A stretch of 64,000 nt of DNA from UBA4720 sp038227135 (GTDB lineage: Bacteria > Gemmatimonadota > Gemmatimonadetes > Gemmatimonadales > Gemmatimonadaceae), in assembly GCA_038227135.1 (NCBI GenBank), contig JBBRQC010000011.1, positions 1 to 64,000 of the forward strand. Direction: 5' to 3'. Each line of letters begins with the position of its first letter. Position 1 is the first letter of the stretch. Position numbers and translations under genes: made by a program. Below, one piece after another: positions 49,142-57,087 of the stretch. The notes below the pieces were generated by a model. That model saw only the letters and a list, made by a program, of their open reading frames with translations, searched no databases and was not told the DNA's origin.

Positions 49142-49441
49142 CGAGCTAACGCGTTCGATGCGTCCAGCGCACCTGCTGGAGCCTGACTATTGGGCTGGCG
49201 CCCGCGCGCGGAGAAAAAGCACAATTGAAATGCCGTGATTCGCCGAGTCGATTGTCACAGGAGAACTCCCAGGTCGTAGTCGTGAGGCCAACTGACTCAA
49301 GTTATGCACGCCACACGACGCCGCAAGTGAATTGGTCCCGACGAACGGCCTTCACGTCTCCGGGGGAAACCCTACTGCCAGAGGGGCAGACGTCTCACTA
49401 CGACGAAAGATCAGGCTAAAATAGCGTGCGATCTCGTCCCT
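49142..49441. other. Intergenic region upstream of KaiC operon
   Basis: About 300 bp. ACGTCT (49354) and AGACGT (49388) can close a structured stretch with CCGGGGG...ACCCT inside. It matches no riboswitch I know. No ORF with a good start. Confidence 0.35.
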
Positions 49442-49753
49442 TTAGGTGGTCGGGACGATTTCTGCGGCCGGAGTAGCAGGCTTGGGCTTCTGCCAGACGG
49501 GCCTTTGATAGGCTGGTCGTGCTTCCGTCGCAAGAAGCGCGGCGTAGTACGCCATGATTCGCGCCTGGACAGACTCCTTCGTGTCGGTCGGCGCCGCCTC
49601 GAAGGGCGCGTAACGGGTGCTCTCCCCGGTGTCCAGACGGAACCACCACCACGGCTGCATGCCGGCCTGGCGGGGCACCTCGACTGAGCAGAAGAATGTG
49701 CGGCCCCCGTCCACGAACTCGAAGGGCTTCGGCACTTTTGTCTTTGATGTCAT
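49442..49753 (-). CDS. Hypothetical protein with WWWF motif
   Basis: 103 residues, no signal. FEFVDGGRTFFCSVEVPRQAGMQPWWWFRLDTGESTRYAPF forms a compact beta-rich N-terminal half. A helical segment (VQARIMAYYAALLA) and a Pro-rich tail follow. Small proteins of this kind recur in Gemmatimonadota; function unknown. Its ATG overlaps on the opposite strand with the start of the carbonic anhydrase remnant. Confidence 0.6.
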   Translation of the reverse strand: MTSKTKVPKPFEFVDGGRTFFCSVEVPRQAGMQPWWWFRLDTGESTRYAPFEAAPTDTKESVQARIMAYYAALLATEARPAYQRPVWQKPKPATPAAEIVPTT

Positions 49754-50000
49754 GATGCAATCTACTCAATGGACCGGGAACTATTCGGACATCGGCAAGG
49801 GACCGGGCTCGGCAGAAGCTCAGTTTGTCGACTGGCTCACGATCTCGGACGCGGCGAAGGCGGTCGTCGATGACGTAGCGCGCATACGACGGCATCCGCT
49901 GGTGCCGAAAAGCATCCCCATCCACGGATACATCTACGACGTAAAGACGGGGAAGCTGGTCGAGATCGCACCGGCGACTCAGGCGGGCCGCGCGACGTGA
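49752..50000 (+). pseudogene. C-terminal remnant of a beta-carbonic anhydrase
   Basis: The last 60 or so residues (FVDWLTISDAAKAVVDDV, ARIRRHPLVPKSIPIHGYIY, DVKTGKLVEIAPAT) match the C-terminal helix-strand unit of beta-class carbonic anhydrases. The zinc-binding Cys-His-Cys domain that should precede it is absent. Upstream codons are unrelated and lie in the antisense of the neighbouring gene. It is therefore a 5'-deleted remnant and cannot be an enzyme. Confidence 0.65.
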
Positions 50001-50075
50001 ACGCTGGCGGACACTAAAAGTCTCCTCTACGCTTTTTGCCCGACAGAAGCGCGGCTCGGCGCCGATGACTCCCAA

Positions 50076-50831
50076 TCACTCCCAGCGGAAGACTCTGGTC
50101 GAGAGCGCGGTGTACGCGAAAAACAGCACGAGCAACGCTACGACGTTCACCCAGTGCGCGCCCCACCCCGATCCGTCCCACACCCCTTCGAGAAGCGCCA
50201 CGGCGTGCGTAGTCGGAAGCATGTAGGCAATCGCCCGGAGCGCGCCGGGAAGCCGCGCCACTGGGAAAAAAAGCCCTGACAGGAAGAGCATCGGGTAAAG
50301 CACGGCTGCGCCGATCGGCTGGGCGAATCGCGCAGTGGGGACGATGCTCGCGAGCACGAAGCCGAGCGAGAGAATGCTGAACGTTCCGAGGAGAACGGCG
50401 ACGGTGAAGCTGAACACGTTGATCTGCATCACACCCGGGAAAAGCCGCCGGCCAGCGAGCATGAGCAGCGTCAGGCTCACCACCGTGAACACCAGCTTGA
50501 CGGCGACCTGCGCTCCCATGATCGTCACCGGCGAAAGCGGCGTGGCGCGGAGGCGCTTGAGGATACCGCCTTCGCGGTAGATGGAGATGATCGCCACGAG
50601 CGACTGAACCGCGCTGACCGCGATCAGCACCGCGGCAAGGATGGCCGGATTGAAGGGAATGTCGACGTCCGGCGTGGCCGCCGGCCTGCCGACGCCGAGT
50701 GCGCGCCCGAGTGCGATGAACACCACCAGCGGCATGACGAGCGTCCCGACGAACCCCATCGGCTCGCGCGTGAAGATCTTGGTCTCCACCCAGGTGAGCT
50801 TCCAGAATCCGCGCAGAAATCGAGGCCGCAT
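50076..50831 (-). CDS. ABC-2 type transporter permease
   Basis: 251 residues, six TM helices (near 28-45, 60-80, 105-125, 135-160, 168-188, 225-245). The ABC-2 motif region is AIVPTARFAQPIGAAVLYPMLFLSGLFFPVARLPG, including the conserved FLSGLFFP. It pairs with the ATPase gene immediately upstream (adjacent, no gap). Such DrrB/NodJ-like exporters pump drugs, lipids or polysaccharide; the substrate is unknown. Confidence 0.9.
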   Translation of the reverse strand: MRPRFLRGFWKLTWVETKIFTREPMGFVGTLVMPLVVFIALGRALGVGRPAATPDVDIPFNPAILAAVLIAVSAVQSLVAIISIYREGGILKRLRATPLSPVTIMGAQVAVKLVFTVVSLTLLMLAGRRLFPGVMQINVFSFTVAVLLGTFSILSLGFVLASIVPTARFAQPIGAAVLYPMLFLSGLFFPVARLPGALRAIAYMLPTTHAVALLEGVWDGSGWGAHWVNVVALLVLFFAYTALSTRVFRWE

Positions 50832-51779
50832 TCAGTCCCTTATTCCGTGGCCCGTGAGCTTGAGAAACACGTCCTCGAGCGTCGGGATCTCGGTGCGGAA
50901 GCCACGCACGCGGATGCCCTCGCGCGCGACGATGTTGATCACATCGGTCACGAAGTCGTCGCCCGTTCCGCGAATCGTGTACGTCGTCACGCGTCCTTCG
51001 GCGCGCTGGACAGTGCCCAGCCTCTGCAGGCGCTCAGCGACGTGGGCATCATCGCTCGAGAAAACCACCGACCGCTCGAGGCAGTGCTTTTGTACAAGAT
51101 CGTCAGGGGTGCCCAACTCGATGATGCGTCCGTGCTCGATGATGGCCACGCGGTCGCAGAGCTTTTCGGCCTCTTCCATCAGATGGGTGGTGAGGAACAC
51201 CGTAGTTCCGCGATCCCTGATGCCGGTCACGAGGGCCCAGATCGCGCGACGTGCTTGCGGATCTAGTCCTGTCGTCAGCTCGTCCAGGAACACGACGTCG
51301 GGCTCGTGTATGAGCGCGAGCGCGATGAAGAGCCGCTGCTTCTGCCCGCCCGAGAGCGTCATGAACCATGCGTTGCGCTTTGCTTCGAGTCCGAGACGGG
51401 CGAGAAGCGCGTCAGTATCAACCACGCGAGTGTAGAGCGATCGCCAGAGGTCCACTGCCTCCCAGACCTTGATCCGCTTCTGAAGGTGTGCCTCCTGGTG
51501 CTGCACGCCGATCCGCTGCCTCAGCGCGTTGGCATCGCGACGCGGATCGAGCCCGAGCACCGAAATCGTTCCTTTGTCGGGAACGCGGTTTCCCTCGACG
51601 CACTCCATCGTGGTCGTCTTGCCGGCGCCGTTGGGACCGATAAGGCCGAAGATCTCGCCTTCGAACACTTCGAGCGAGACCTCGTCTACGGCGACAATGC
51701 GGCCGTAGCGCTTACCCAGTTTGGAGACCGTGATGACAGGAAGCACGAGGAATGTTACCAGCCGCGTTGACCGCGGCAC
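50832..51779 (-). CDS. ABC transporter ATP-binding protein (DrrA-like)
   Basis: 315 residues. Walker A GPNGAGKTTT, signature LSGGQKQRLFIAL, Walker B DVVFLDELTTGLD, switch His LTTHLMEEAEKL. The C-terminal extension (230-315) is typical of DrrA/CcmA exporters. Start: the GTG at 51779 has GAGGAAA about 6 nt upstream and is used here; a GTG at 51746 is possible. Signature SGGQKQR and Walker B DELTTGLD are slight variants but functional. Confidence 0.92.
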   Translation of the reverse strand: MPRSTRLVTFLVLPVITVSKLGKRYGRIVAVDEVSLEVFEGEIFGLIGPNGAGKTTTMECVEGNRVPDKGTISVLGLDPRRDANALRQRIGVQHQEAHLQKRIKVWEAVDLWRSLYTRVVDTDALLARLGLEAKRNAWFMTLSGGQKQRLFIALALIHEPDVVFLDELTTGLDPQARRAIWALVTGIRDRGTTVFLTTHLMEEAEKLCDRVAIIEHGRIIELGTPDDLVQKHCLERSVVFSSDDAHVAERLQRLGTVQRAEGRVTTYTIRGTGDDFVTDVINIVAREGIRVRGFRTEIPTLEDVFLKLTGHGIRD

Positions 51780-51783
51780 AGGC

Positions 51784-52053
51784 GTTTCCTCGGAGAGTAA
51801 CCCAAAAGTGCTATTGCATCCGCGTCTGTATCGTCAGCTCGTCGATATGAGCGGGATCACGGAAGACCTCGTCGACATCAAGACGAAGCGTGAGGCATCG
51901 AACGATCAATTCTTCGCCCCCGGCACTCGACGGGCGTGGGTCGCACCATCCGATTATTCGTTCGGAATGGCGCGGATGTACGCAACGGCGGCGGAGAAAC
52001 AGGGCCAGGTCATTGGAGTGTTTCGAGTGAGAAGCGAAGCGGAGCAATGGCTT
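51784..52053 (+). pseudogene. SpoIIAA-like protein, disrupted at both ends
   Basis: A frame open from 51721 to 52296 contains residues typical of the SpoIIAA-like family: LLHPRLYRQLVDMSG, then RRAWVAPSDYSFGMARMY and VIGVFRVRSEAEQWL. The family normally ends at this WL. Here the frame runs on into low-quality Arg-rich sequence to 52296. The 5' part overlaps the ABC ATPase start antisense and gives no start or ribosome site. I consider it a decaying gene; expression from a GTG near 51780 cannot be excluded. Confidence 0.45.
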
Positions 52054-52204
52054 TGCACACCCGAAGGATGCAGCTACCGCTGGCGTGTCGCTGTCCGGAC
52101 GAAAATGATCTCTTGTACGAGAAACCCTGGGAGATTAATTGCCGTTCAGATCGCAGGAACGGTCGGGACGAGGTGGGTCAGACATCACACTGAGGGCCGG
52201 AGAA

Positions 52205-52723
52205 TCAAAGGGTTCGGCTGTCGTATGCCCAGTGCAGTAGCGCCTGTCGCTGGCGTCGTCGGCAATCCAAATCGCCGGCGACGCACCCTTGCCTGACCTG
52301 CGCAACATGCCTAGCCATCTGGCGCCATCGACGAATCTGACGCGCGTCATCCAGACACCGCCGTCCGCGATAGTAGCGGCAGTACCACTGGAACCAGCCG
52401 CGCGGGTCTTCGTGGTAGATCCATCCCTTCTTGCGCCAGACCGAGAGCGGCTGCGACGCGTTTACACCGAAAAAGTTGAGCGTCGGGTCGCGCTTAACGG
52501 CCGCGAGCTTCGCCGTTGCGTACCAGCTCGCGGGAAATTCGCCACGGCAGTCCGTCATGTATTTCCCGCCGAATATGCCAAGCGCCAGCAACTGCGGAGG
52601 AGCGAGCTCGGGACAAAACCCGGCATCGTAATTCCTGCCAACGGGTTCGGTGAGCAGATAAGTATATCCGCGCTGCATGCGGTCGTTGACCGTGACCCGC
52701 GTTGGCGTCATGCGGGCCATCAA
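52205..52723 (-). CDS. Conserved hypothetical protein (PRGWFQWYCRYY family)
   Basis: 172 residues. Conserved-looking blocks: TYLLTEPVGRNYDAGFCPEL, ALGIFGGKYMTDCRGEFPASW, NFFGVNASQPLSVWRKKGWI, DPRGWFQWYCRYYRGRR, RQIRRWRQMARHVAQV and a tail RQRQALLHWAYDSR. Similar proteins are widespread in proteobacteria and other phyla, unannotated. It is probably cytoplasmic and possibly nucleic-acid-associated, given high Arg/Trp content (guess). Confidence 0.8.
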   Translation of the reverse strand: MMARMTPTRVTVNDRMQRGYTYLLTEPVGRNYDAGFCPELAPPQLLALGIFGGKYMTDCRGEFPASWYATAKLAAVKRDPTLNFFGVNASQPLSVWRKKGWIYHEDPRGWFQWYCRYYRGRRCLDDARQIRRWRQMARHVAQVRQGCVAGDLDCRRRQRQALLHWAYDSRTL

Positions 52724-53093
52724 GCCGTTTCTCGTTCAAGGCTCATCGCGTCGCCCGCTCAATGTTTGTCACAAAGCCACGCACGCGTCACCCCGCTTTT
52801 GTCGGCCAACCTTCGATGATAATCGTTGGGTAGGCTCGCTTACCTCAGAGAACGTGCCAGTCGGCAGAAAGCGGAATGACTCCACTGGGCTGACGAGGGC
52901 TCTCTTGTCGTGCGGCGGTGTCGTGAGATAGTAGGCTTTCATGTCGCGCATTGACGATCATCCTGCTTGCGCACCTCCGCGAACATTTTGCGCATCTGAA
53001 TGGACACCACAACGGACCATCGCGGTTCAAACCAACGGGTGGTTCACTTCTGCGATTGCGGCTTGAGCTCCTCGAACCAAGGAAATCCTCTTC
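52724..53093. other. Non-coding or decayed stretch
   Basis: 370 bp between the conserved hypothetical gene and the cupin fragment. No ORF with coding character. The stretch just before 53094 may contain the degraded 5' part of the cupin gene. Confidence 0.35.
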
Positions 53094-53369
53094 GTGCACC
53101 GGGGCAGCGGTGTCGTGAAGCTGGGCGATAAAACCGCGGCAGTGTCTGCCGGCGCTACCGTCTTCATTCCTCGAAATGTCTCAGTGAGTCTACGAAACAC
53201 AGGCACGGAGCCTCTAAGCCTCGTCGCTATTTTCTCGCGACCCGGGTTCGAAGAATACCAGCGCGCGATCTCCGTCCCAGAGGGCCAGGCTGCGAAGCCG
53301 CTGTCGGTGGAAGAATTGTCGGCGATTCGGAAGCAGCACCGTCAGCACGTTACATACGAGCAGCCGTAG
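53094..53369 (+). CDS. Cupin-domain protein, probably 5'-truncated
   Basis: 91 residues from a GTG. RGSGVVKLGDKTAAVSAGAT, VFIPRNVSVSLRNTG and PLSLVAIFSRPGFEEYQR form the second half of a small beta-barrel cupin; the N-terminal strands carrying the first metal-binding His motif are missing. The same frame is open a few codons further up (TKEILFVHRGSG) before a TGA at 53065-53067 region. With the neighbouring remnants this suggests a truncated gene; a short functional cupin is less likely. Confidence 0.45.
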   Translation: MHRGSGVVKLGDKTAAVSAGATVFIPRNVSVSLRNTGTEPLSLVAIFSRPGFEEYQRAISVPEGQAAKPLSVEELSAIRKQHRQHVTYEQP

Positions 53370-53628
53370 CCCTGGGTCGGGGACGTAGTGAACTCAGGGT
53401 GTAGAGCCGCCTAAAAAGGTCCCAACTCGCTGACCCCAAGCTGCCACATGCTCCTGAGCTCGAGCACCGGGTCAGGGGAACCACCACATCATCTGTTCCA
53501 ATCACCCGACATTGAGGCTAGCGACTGGATCGTAGAGTACTTGATAGTCCACGATGACGATCACGCGAAGTGCGGCTCGGACGCGCTATTCGCCACAATG
53601 TCGCATCTCCACCTCTCAGAAAATCAGT
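53370..53628. other. Intergenic, upstream of NMO
   Basis: About 260 bp; no ORF or structured element recognised. The longer NMO frame starts at 53554 but has no coding character before 53629. Confidence 0.35.
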
Positions 53629-55071
53629 ATGACAGATATCATGACGCTGCCACAGATCATTCAGGGCGGCATGGGCGTCGCCGTATCGAACTGGCGGCTC
53701 GCTCAGGCCGTATCTTCGCGTGCGCAGCTTGGCGTGGTGTCCGGTACCGCACTGGACACGGTCTTTGTGCGCCGATTGCAGGACGGCGACATCGGCGGCC
53801 ACATGCGGCGTGCGATGAGCCGCTTTCCGATAGTCGGAGTGGCGGAGGCCGCGCTCAATAAGTACTTCCGCCCGGAAGGGCGAGGGCCGGGGGAACCCTA
53901 TAAGCTGCTCCCGCTACTCAAGCAGCGCGTCAGTGCGGCGCGGCAGCAGATCACAATCCTCGCGAACTTCGTCGAGATTTCACTTGCAAAAGAGGGACAT
54001 AACAACCCGGTCGGCATCAACTACCTCACGAAGGTTCAGATGCCGAACCTCGCTTCGCTGTACGGCGCGATGCTCGGCGGCGTGGACTACGTGCTCATGG
54101 GCGCCGGGATTCCGCGTGAGATTCCCGGCGTGCTGGATTCGCTCGCTGAGCATCGCCCGGCGTCAATGCGATTCGATGTGGAGGGGCTAGCCGCGGGTGA
54201 CAGCGAATCGCTCTCTCTCAACCCGCGAGAGTATGGAGCCGACACTGGAGTCCTCCTGGCGCGTCCGCGTTTTCTTCCGATCGTCTCCGCGAACTCGCTC
54301 GCGGCGACCCTGGCACGGAAGGCGAACGGGGCGGTGGATGGATTCATAGTGGAGGGATCGACAGCGGGCGGACACAACGCGCCCCCGCGCGGCGAGCCTC
54401 ACTTTAATGAGAGGGGGGAGCCGCTGTACGGTGATCGTGACAACGTGGACCTGCAAAAAATGCGTGAGCTGGGTCTTCCGTTCTGGGTGGCCGGTGGAGC
54501 GGGGTCGCCTGAGGGCCTGTCCGCGGCGCTCGAGGTTGGTGCCTCCGGAGTTCAGGTCGGAACGCTGTTCGCCTATTGCGAGGAATCCGGCTTCGCTCCA
54601 GAGCTCAAGCACGACGTCCTCGAACACGCCACCCGTGGCGAATTGGACGTCATTACCGATCCCCGCGCATCTCCTACCGGCTATCCGTTCAAAGTCGTTC
54701 AGTGGGCTGGTGACACGGGCGATTCGCCCGAGCGAAAGCGGATCTGCGATCTGGGCTACCTGCGGGTTGCATACAAGAGTCCGGCTGGGCGCATCGGATA
54801 CCGGTGCGCGGCCGAGCCAGTGGACGACTACGTGCGGAAGGGCGGATTGCCGGCCGACACCGAAGGACGAAGGTGTCTCTGCAATGCGCTCACAGCGAAC
54901 GTGGGTTACGCCCAGTTACGGGCGGGCGGATACAAGGAGCATCCATTGCTGACCAGTGGTGACGATCTCAAGACCATGAGCATCTTTCTCGGCGGGCGCA
55001 CCAAATACACCGCTCACGACGTCATTATCTACCTGCTTGGAAATTCGCCTCCTGGGCCTGGGAGGAGCTGA
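53629..55071 (+). CDS. Nitronate monooxygenase-like FMN TIM-barrel protein
   Basis: The ATG at 53629 precedes LPQIIQGGMGVAVSNWRLAQ, the usual NMO/2-nitropropane dioxygenase N-terminus. About 480 residues, longer than classical class I NMO. FMN-binding region: VDGFIVEGSTAGGHNAPPRG, LPFWVAGGAGSPEGL and GASGVQVGTLFAYCEESG. Reaction in the family: flavin-dependent oxidation of alkyl nitronates; many members are of unknown substrate. The last codons (PPGPGRS) are read from the tRNA-Ile fragment at 55053, so the C-terminus was altered by element integration. Confidence 0.85.
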   Translation: MTDIMTLPQIIQGGMGVAVSNWRLAQAVSSRAQLGVVSGTALDTVFVRRLQDGDIGGHMRRAMSRFPIVGVAEAALNKYFRPEGRGPGEPYKLLPLLKQRVSAARQQITILANFVEISLAKEGHNNPVGINYLTKVQMPNLASLYGAMLGGVDYVLMGAGIPREIPGVLDSLAEHRPASMRFDVEGLAAGDSESLSLNPREYGADTGVLLARPRFLPIVSANSLAATLARKANGAVDGFIVEGSTAGGHNAPPRGEPHFNERGEPLYGDRDNVDLQKMRELGLPFWVAGGAGSPEGLSAALEVGASGVQVGTLFAYCEESGFAPELKHDVLEHATRGELDVITDPRASPTGYPFKVVQWAGDTGDSPERKRICDLGYLRVAYKSPAGRIGYRCAAEPVDDYVRKGGLPADTEGRRCLCNALTANVGYAQLRAGGYKEHPLLTSGDDLKTMSIFLGGRTKYTAHDVIIYLLGNSPPGPGRS

Positions 55072-55096
55072 ACCTCCGACCTCACGCTTATCAGGC
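55053..55096 (-). repeat. tRNA-Ile(GAT)-like 3' half: att core copy 1
   Basis: Read on the minus strand: anticodon loop CTGATAA (GAT), right anticodon stem GCGTG, variable AGGTC, a perfect T-arm (GGAGG-TTCAGCT-CCTCC) and the acceptor 3' strand CAGGCCCA. The D-arm and 5' acceptor are absent: homology to a tRNA stops at the anticodon loop. This is what remains when a tyrosine recombinase element crosses over in the anticodon loop and displaces the tRNA 3' half. Confidence 0.85.
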
Positions 55097-55237
55097 ACGG
55101 ATCGTAGACGCTATGGTAGGACAATATGTCCGCATTTTCACTCTGACGGATCGCACGAAGTCCTGTGCAGCCTTAGCTAATGTCCGCAAATGTCCAGCCC
55201 CAATTGACACCTGAACTGACACCTCAACCGACACATC
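55097..55237. repeat. att arm region copy 1 with 12-bp iterons
   Basis: Directly to the right of the tRNA fragment. ATGTCCGCA occurs at about 55126 and 55180. Then TGACACCT (55205), TGACACCT (55217) and CGACACAT (55229) repeat with a strict 12-bp period. Shared blocks with copy 2: GGTAGGACAA, ATGTCCGCA, TTCACTCTGACGGA and CTGACACCTCAAC. This fits arm-type integrase sites. Confidence 0.75.
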
Positions 55238-56342
55238 AGCGTGGGCTGATTGCTGAGGCGATCATGCGCTTCTCGTCCTGGTTTGGTTCGCGATGCGCGT
55301 GCTTGTGTTCTGAAGTGGCGTGAGCGCTCTCCGATTCCCCGCTATCGGTTGCGTGGAAATGTTCCCCCGCTTCGCTCTCGGGATCGACATGCACGATAAC
55401 ACCTGAAAGGAACTTGAGGTGTCGGCGCATTTCTGCCTCGACTCGCTTGGCAAGGTCGTGCCCGCTGCCAACGCTGAGGGTTGGCGCCACAGTGATGTTC
55501 ACCTCGGCGCGCAGGCGATGGCCTACCCAACGAGCCCGGACATCGCTGACACCAAGCACGCCCGCGACGTGGCTTGCTGAGTGCCGCACTTCGTCCGACA
55601 CCTCTGGATCAACCCCGTCAAGCATACGTGTAAAGACCGCTTTCACGGACTGCCAGACAATTCCGAGGATTGCGACAGTGATGAGTAGTCCGATGATCGG
55701 ATCAGCCTTCGGGTAACCGAAGTACACCCCAACTGCGCCAACCAGCACTGCGAGACTCGTCCATCCGTCAGTCCGAGCGTGATACCCATCCGCGATGAGC
55801 GCGGCGCTGCCGATCTCCTTTCCGACCCGGATACGAAATACGGCAACCGCTTCGTTACCGATAAAACCAATGATCGAGGCAATGATGATGGCCGTGAGGT
55901 GAGTAACCGACTGCGGGTGTAGGAGGCGATGAATCGATTGGTACAGTGCCACCATGGCACTCGCGAAGATTGTTAGTACAACAGCCAGCCCGGCCAAATC
56001 CTCGACACGTCCGAACCCATACGTGAAACGCCGAGTGGCTGCCCACCTCGCGAAAAGAAAAGCGATCGCCAGCGGAAAGGCCGTGGCTGCGTCACCGAAG
56101 TTGTGGATCGCGTCGGCGAGTAAGGCGACGCTGTGCGAGAGAAAAACGACGGCGAGCTGTATCACGGCCGTCACGAAGAGACCGATGAAACCCCACTTGA
56201 CTGCCCACAGGCCACGTTCGGTCGTCGTGAGTGATGGGTCTAGAACGCCGTGCGTATGCCCGTGGCCTTTATCACGATCGTGGCGCCCGTCTGCGTGATG
56301 CGGGTGATGCTCCCCCTCATGATCATGTTGATGGTCAGCCAT
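55236..56342 (-). CDS. CDF-family heavy-metal/cation exporter with His-rich ends
   Basis: 368 residues. A His/Asp-rich N-terminus (HQHDHEGEHHPHHADGRHD), six TM helices and a cytoplasmic metallochaperone-like domain. Metal site: DAIHNFGDA in TM2 and DGYHARTDGW in TM5 (His/Asp set, favouring Zn or Cd/Co). A His-rich C-terminal tail is also present (EHKHAHREP). The antiport of Zn2+ or similar for H+ is the family reaction. The stop codon abuts the iterons of att copy 1, so it is the first gene of the island. Confidence 0.9.
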   Translation of the reverse strand: MADHQHDHEGEHHPHHADGRHDRDKGHGHTHGVLDPSLTTTERGLWAVKWGFIGLFVTAVIQLAVVFLSHSVALLADAIHNFGDAATAFPLAIAFLFARWAATRRFTYGFGRVEDLAGLAVVLTIFASAMVALYQSIHRLLHPQSVTHLTAIIIASIIGFIGNEAVAVFRIRVGKEIGSAALIADGYHARTDGWTSLAVLVGAVGVYFGYPKADPIIGLLITVAILGIVWQSVKAVFTRMLDGVDPEVSDEVRHSASHVAGVLGVSDVRARWVGHRLRAEVNITVAPTLSVGSGHDLAKRVEAEMRRHLKFLSGVIVHVDPESEAGEHFHATDSGESESAHATSEHKHAHREPNQDEKRMIASAISPR

Positions 56343-56463
56343 CCCCTCTCCACCGCGAATTGTAGGTTGCTCGATAAACGGAGCTCATTTCTCTTTGCAA
56401 GGACGCCAGCCCAGAAGAGTACGACACTTTAAGGTATAGAGAATCGGACGGTGGACAAAGGCA
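56343..56463. other. Spacer between CDF gene 1 and DUF305-like gene
   Basis: About 120 bp, the promoter-bearing upstream region of the first CDF gene on the minus strand. Nothing distinctive. Confidence 0.35.
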
Positions 56464-57087
56464 TCACCTTTTATCGATATCAGCGAGGCCTTTTTTTGTC
56501 GCGGCAATATTGGTTATCTCAGCGGCCTTCAGGCTTTGGGCGAGGTGCCTCACATCTGGCCGCTTGATCTTCGGCAGGTAGGTGTCGATCACTCCTGATG
56601 CATCTTGCTCGGCCTTGAGCGCCGCAGTTAGGAAAAGCCGGGGGTGATCCGATTCATGGTGTCGCAATGCGTCGGCGGTCGATCGCATCTCAGAGGTTGG
56701 CTGGGAAACATATCTGTCGTCGAAGGCATTTCTGAGCAGCGATGTGGTCGTGTCCAGATCGTGGCCATGTCGCTCCTCCATCCGTCTGATCAGGTCCTCG
56801 ATCTCAGGTCGTTGGTTCCAATCGAGTGCGGCGTCGGAGAGTACAATGACGTTCTTTTCGTGATCGCTAATCGATCGCAGAAAGTCGTGGTCGTTGTTAC
56901 CCGTGCTTACCGGGGGAGACGGCTGCACCGAACTGATTGGCCTGTTCTTCCCCTGAATTCGCTGCTGGGATTGGTAAATCTCGAACGGCGTCGGTTCGCC
57001 CGCCTGTTGCTTTTTTTCTTCCGAGCACGCTGACAACCCAGCGAGAACGGAGAGAGTTACAAGGCAAGACGTCAATCTTACATTCAT
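56464..57087 (-). CDS. DUF305-like four-helix lipoprotein
   Basis: 207 residues with lipobox LAGLSACSEE. After a linker, two helical halves: DHDFLRSISDHEKNVIVLSDAAL and RHHESDHPRLFLTAALKAEQDASGVIDTYL. These resemble DUF305 ferritin-like proteins, which carry HH/E residues and often travel with metal-resistance genes, but the HH.gAi signature is weakened. Its start overlaps the stop of the CDF gene upstream (ATGA), so it is co-translated with it. It is likely a periplasmic metal-binding accessory. Confidence 0.65.
   Translation of the reverse strand: MNVRLTSCLVTLSVLAGLSACSEEKKQQAGEPTPFEIYQSQQRIQGKNRPISSVQPSPPVSTGNNDHDFLRSISDHEKNVIVLSDAALDWNQRPEIEDLIRRMEERHGHDLDTTTSLLRNAFDDRYVSQPTSEMRSTADALRHHESDHPRLFLTAALKAEQDASGVIDTYLPKIKRPDVRHLAQSLKAAEITNIAATKKGLADIDKR

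Noticed and set aside
49354..49393. Riboswitch-like fold
   Set aside because: Pairing exists but no known riboswitch consensus is met and the downstream gene start is unrelated.
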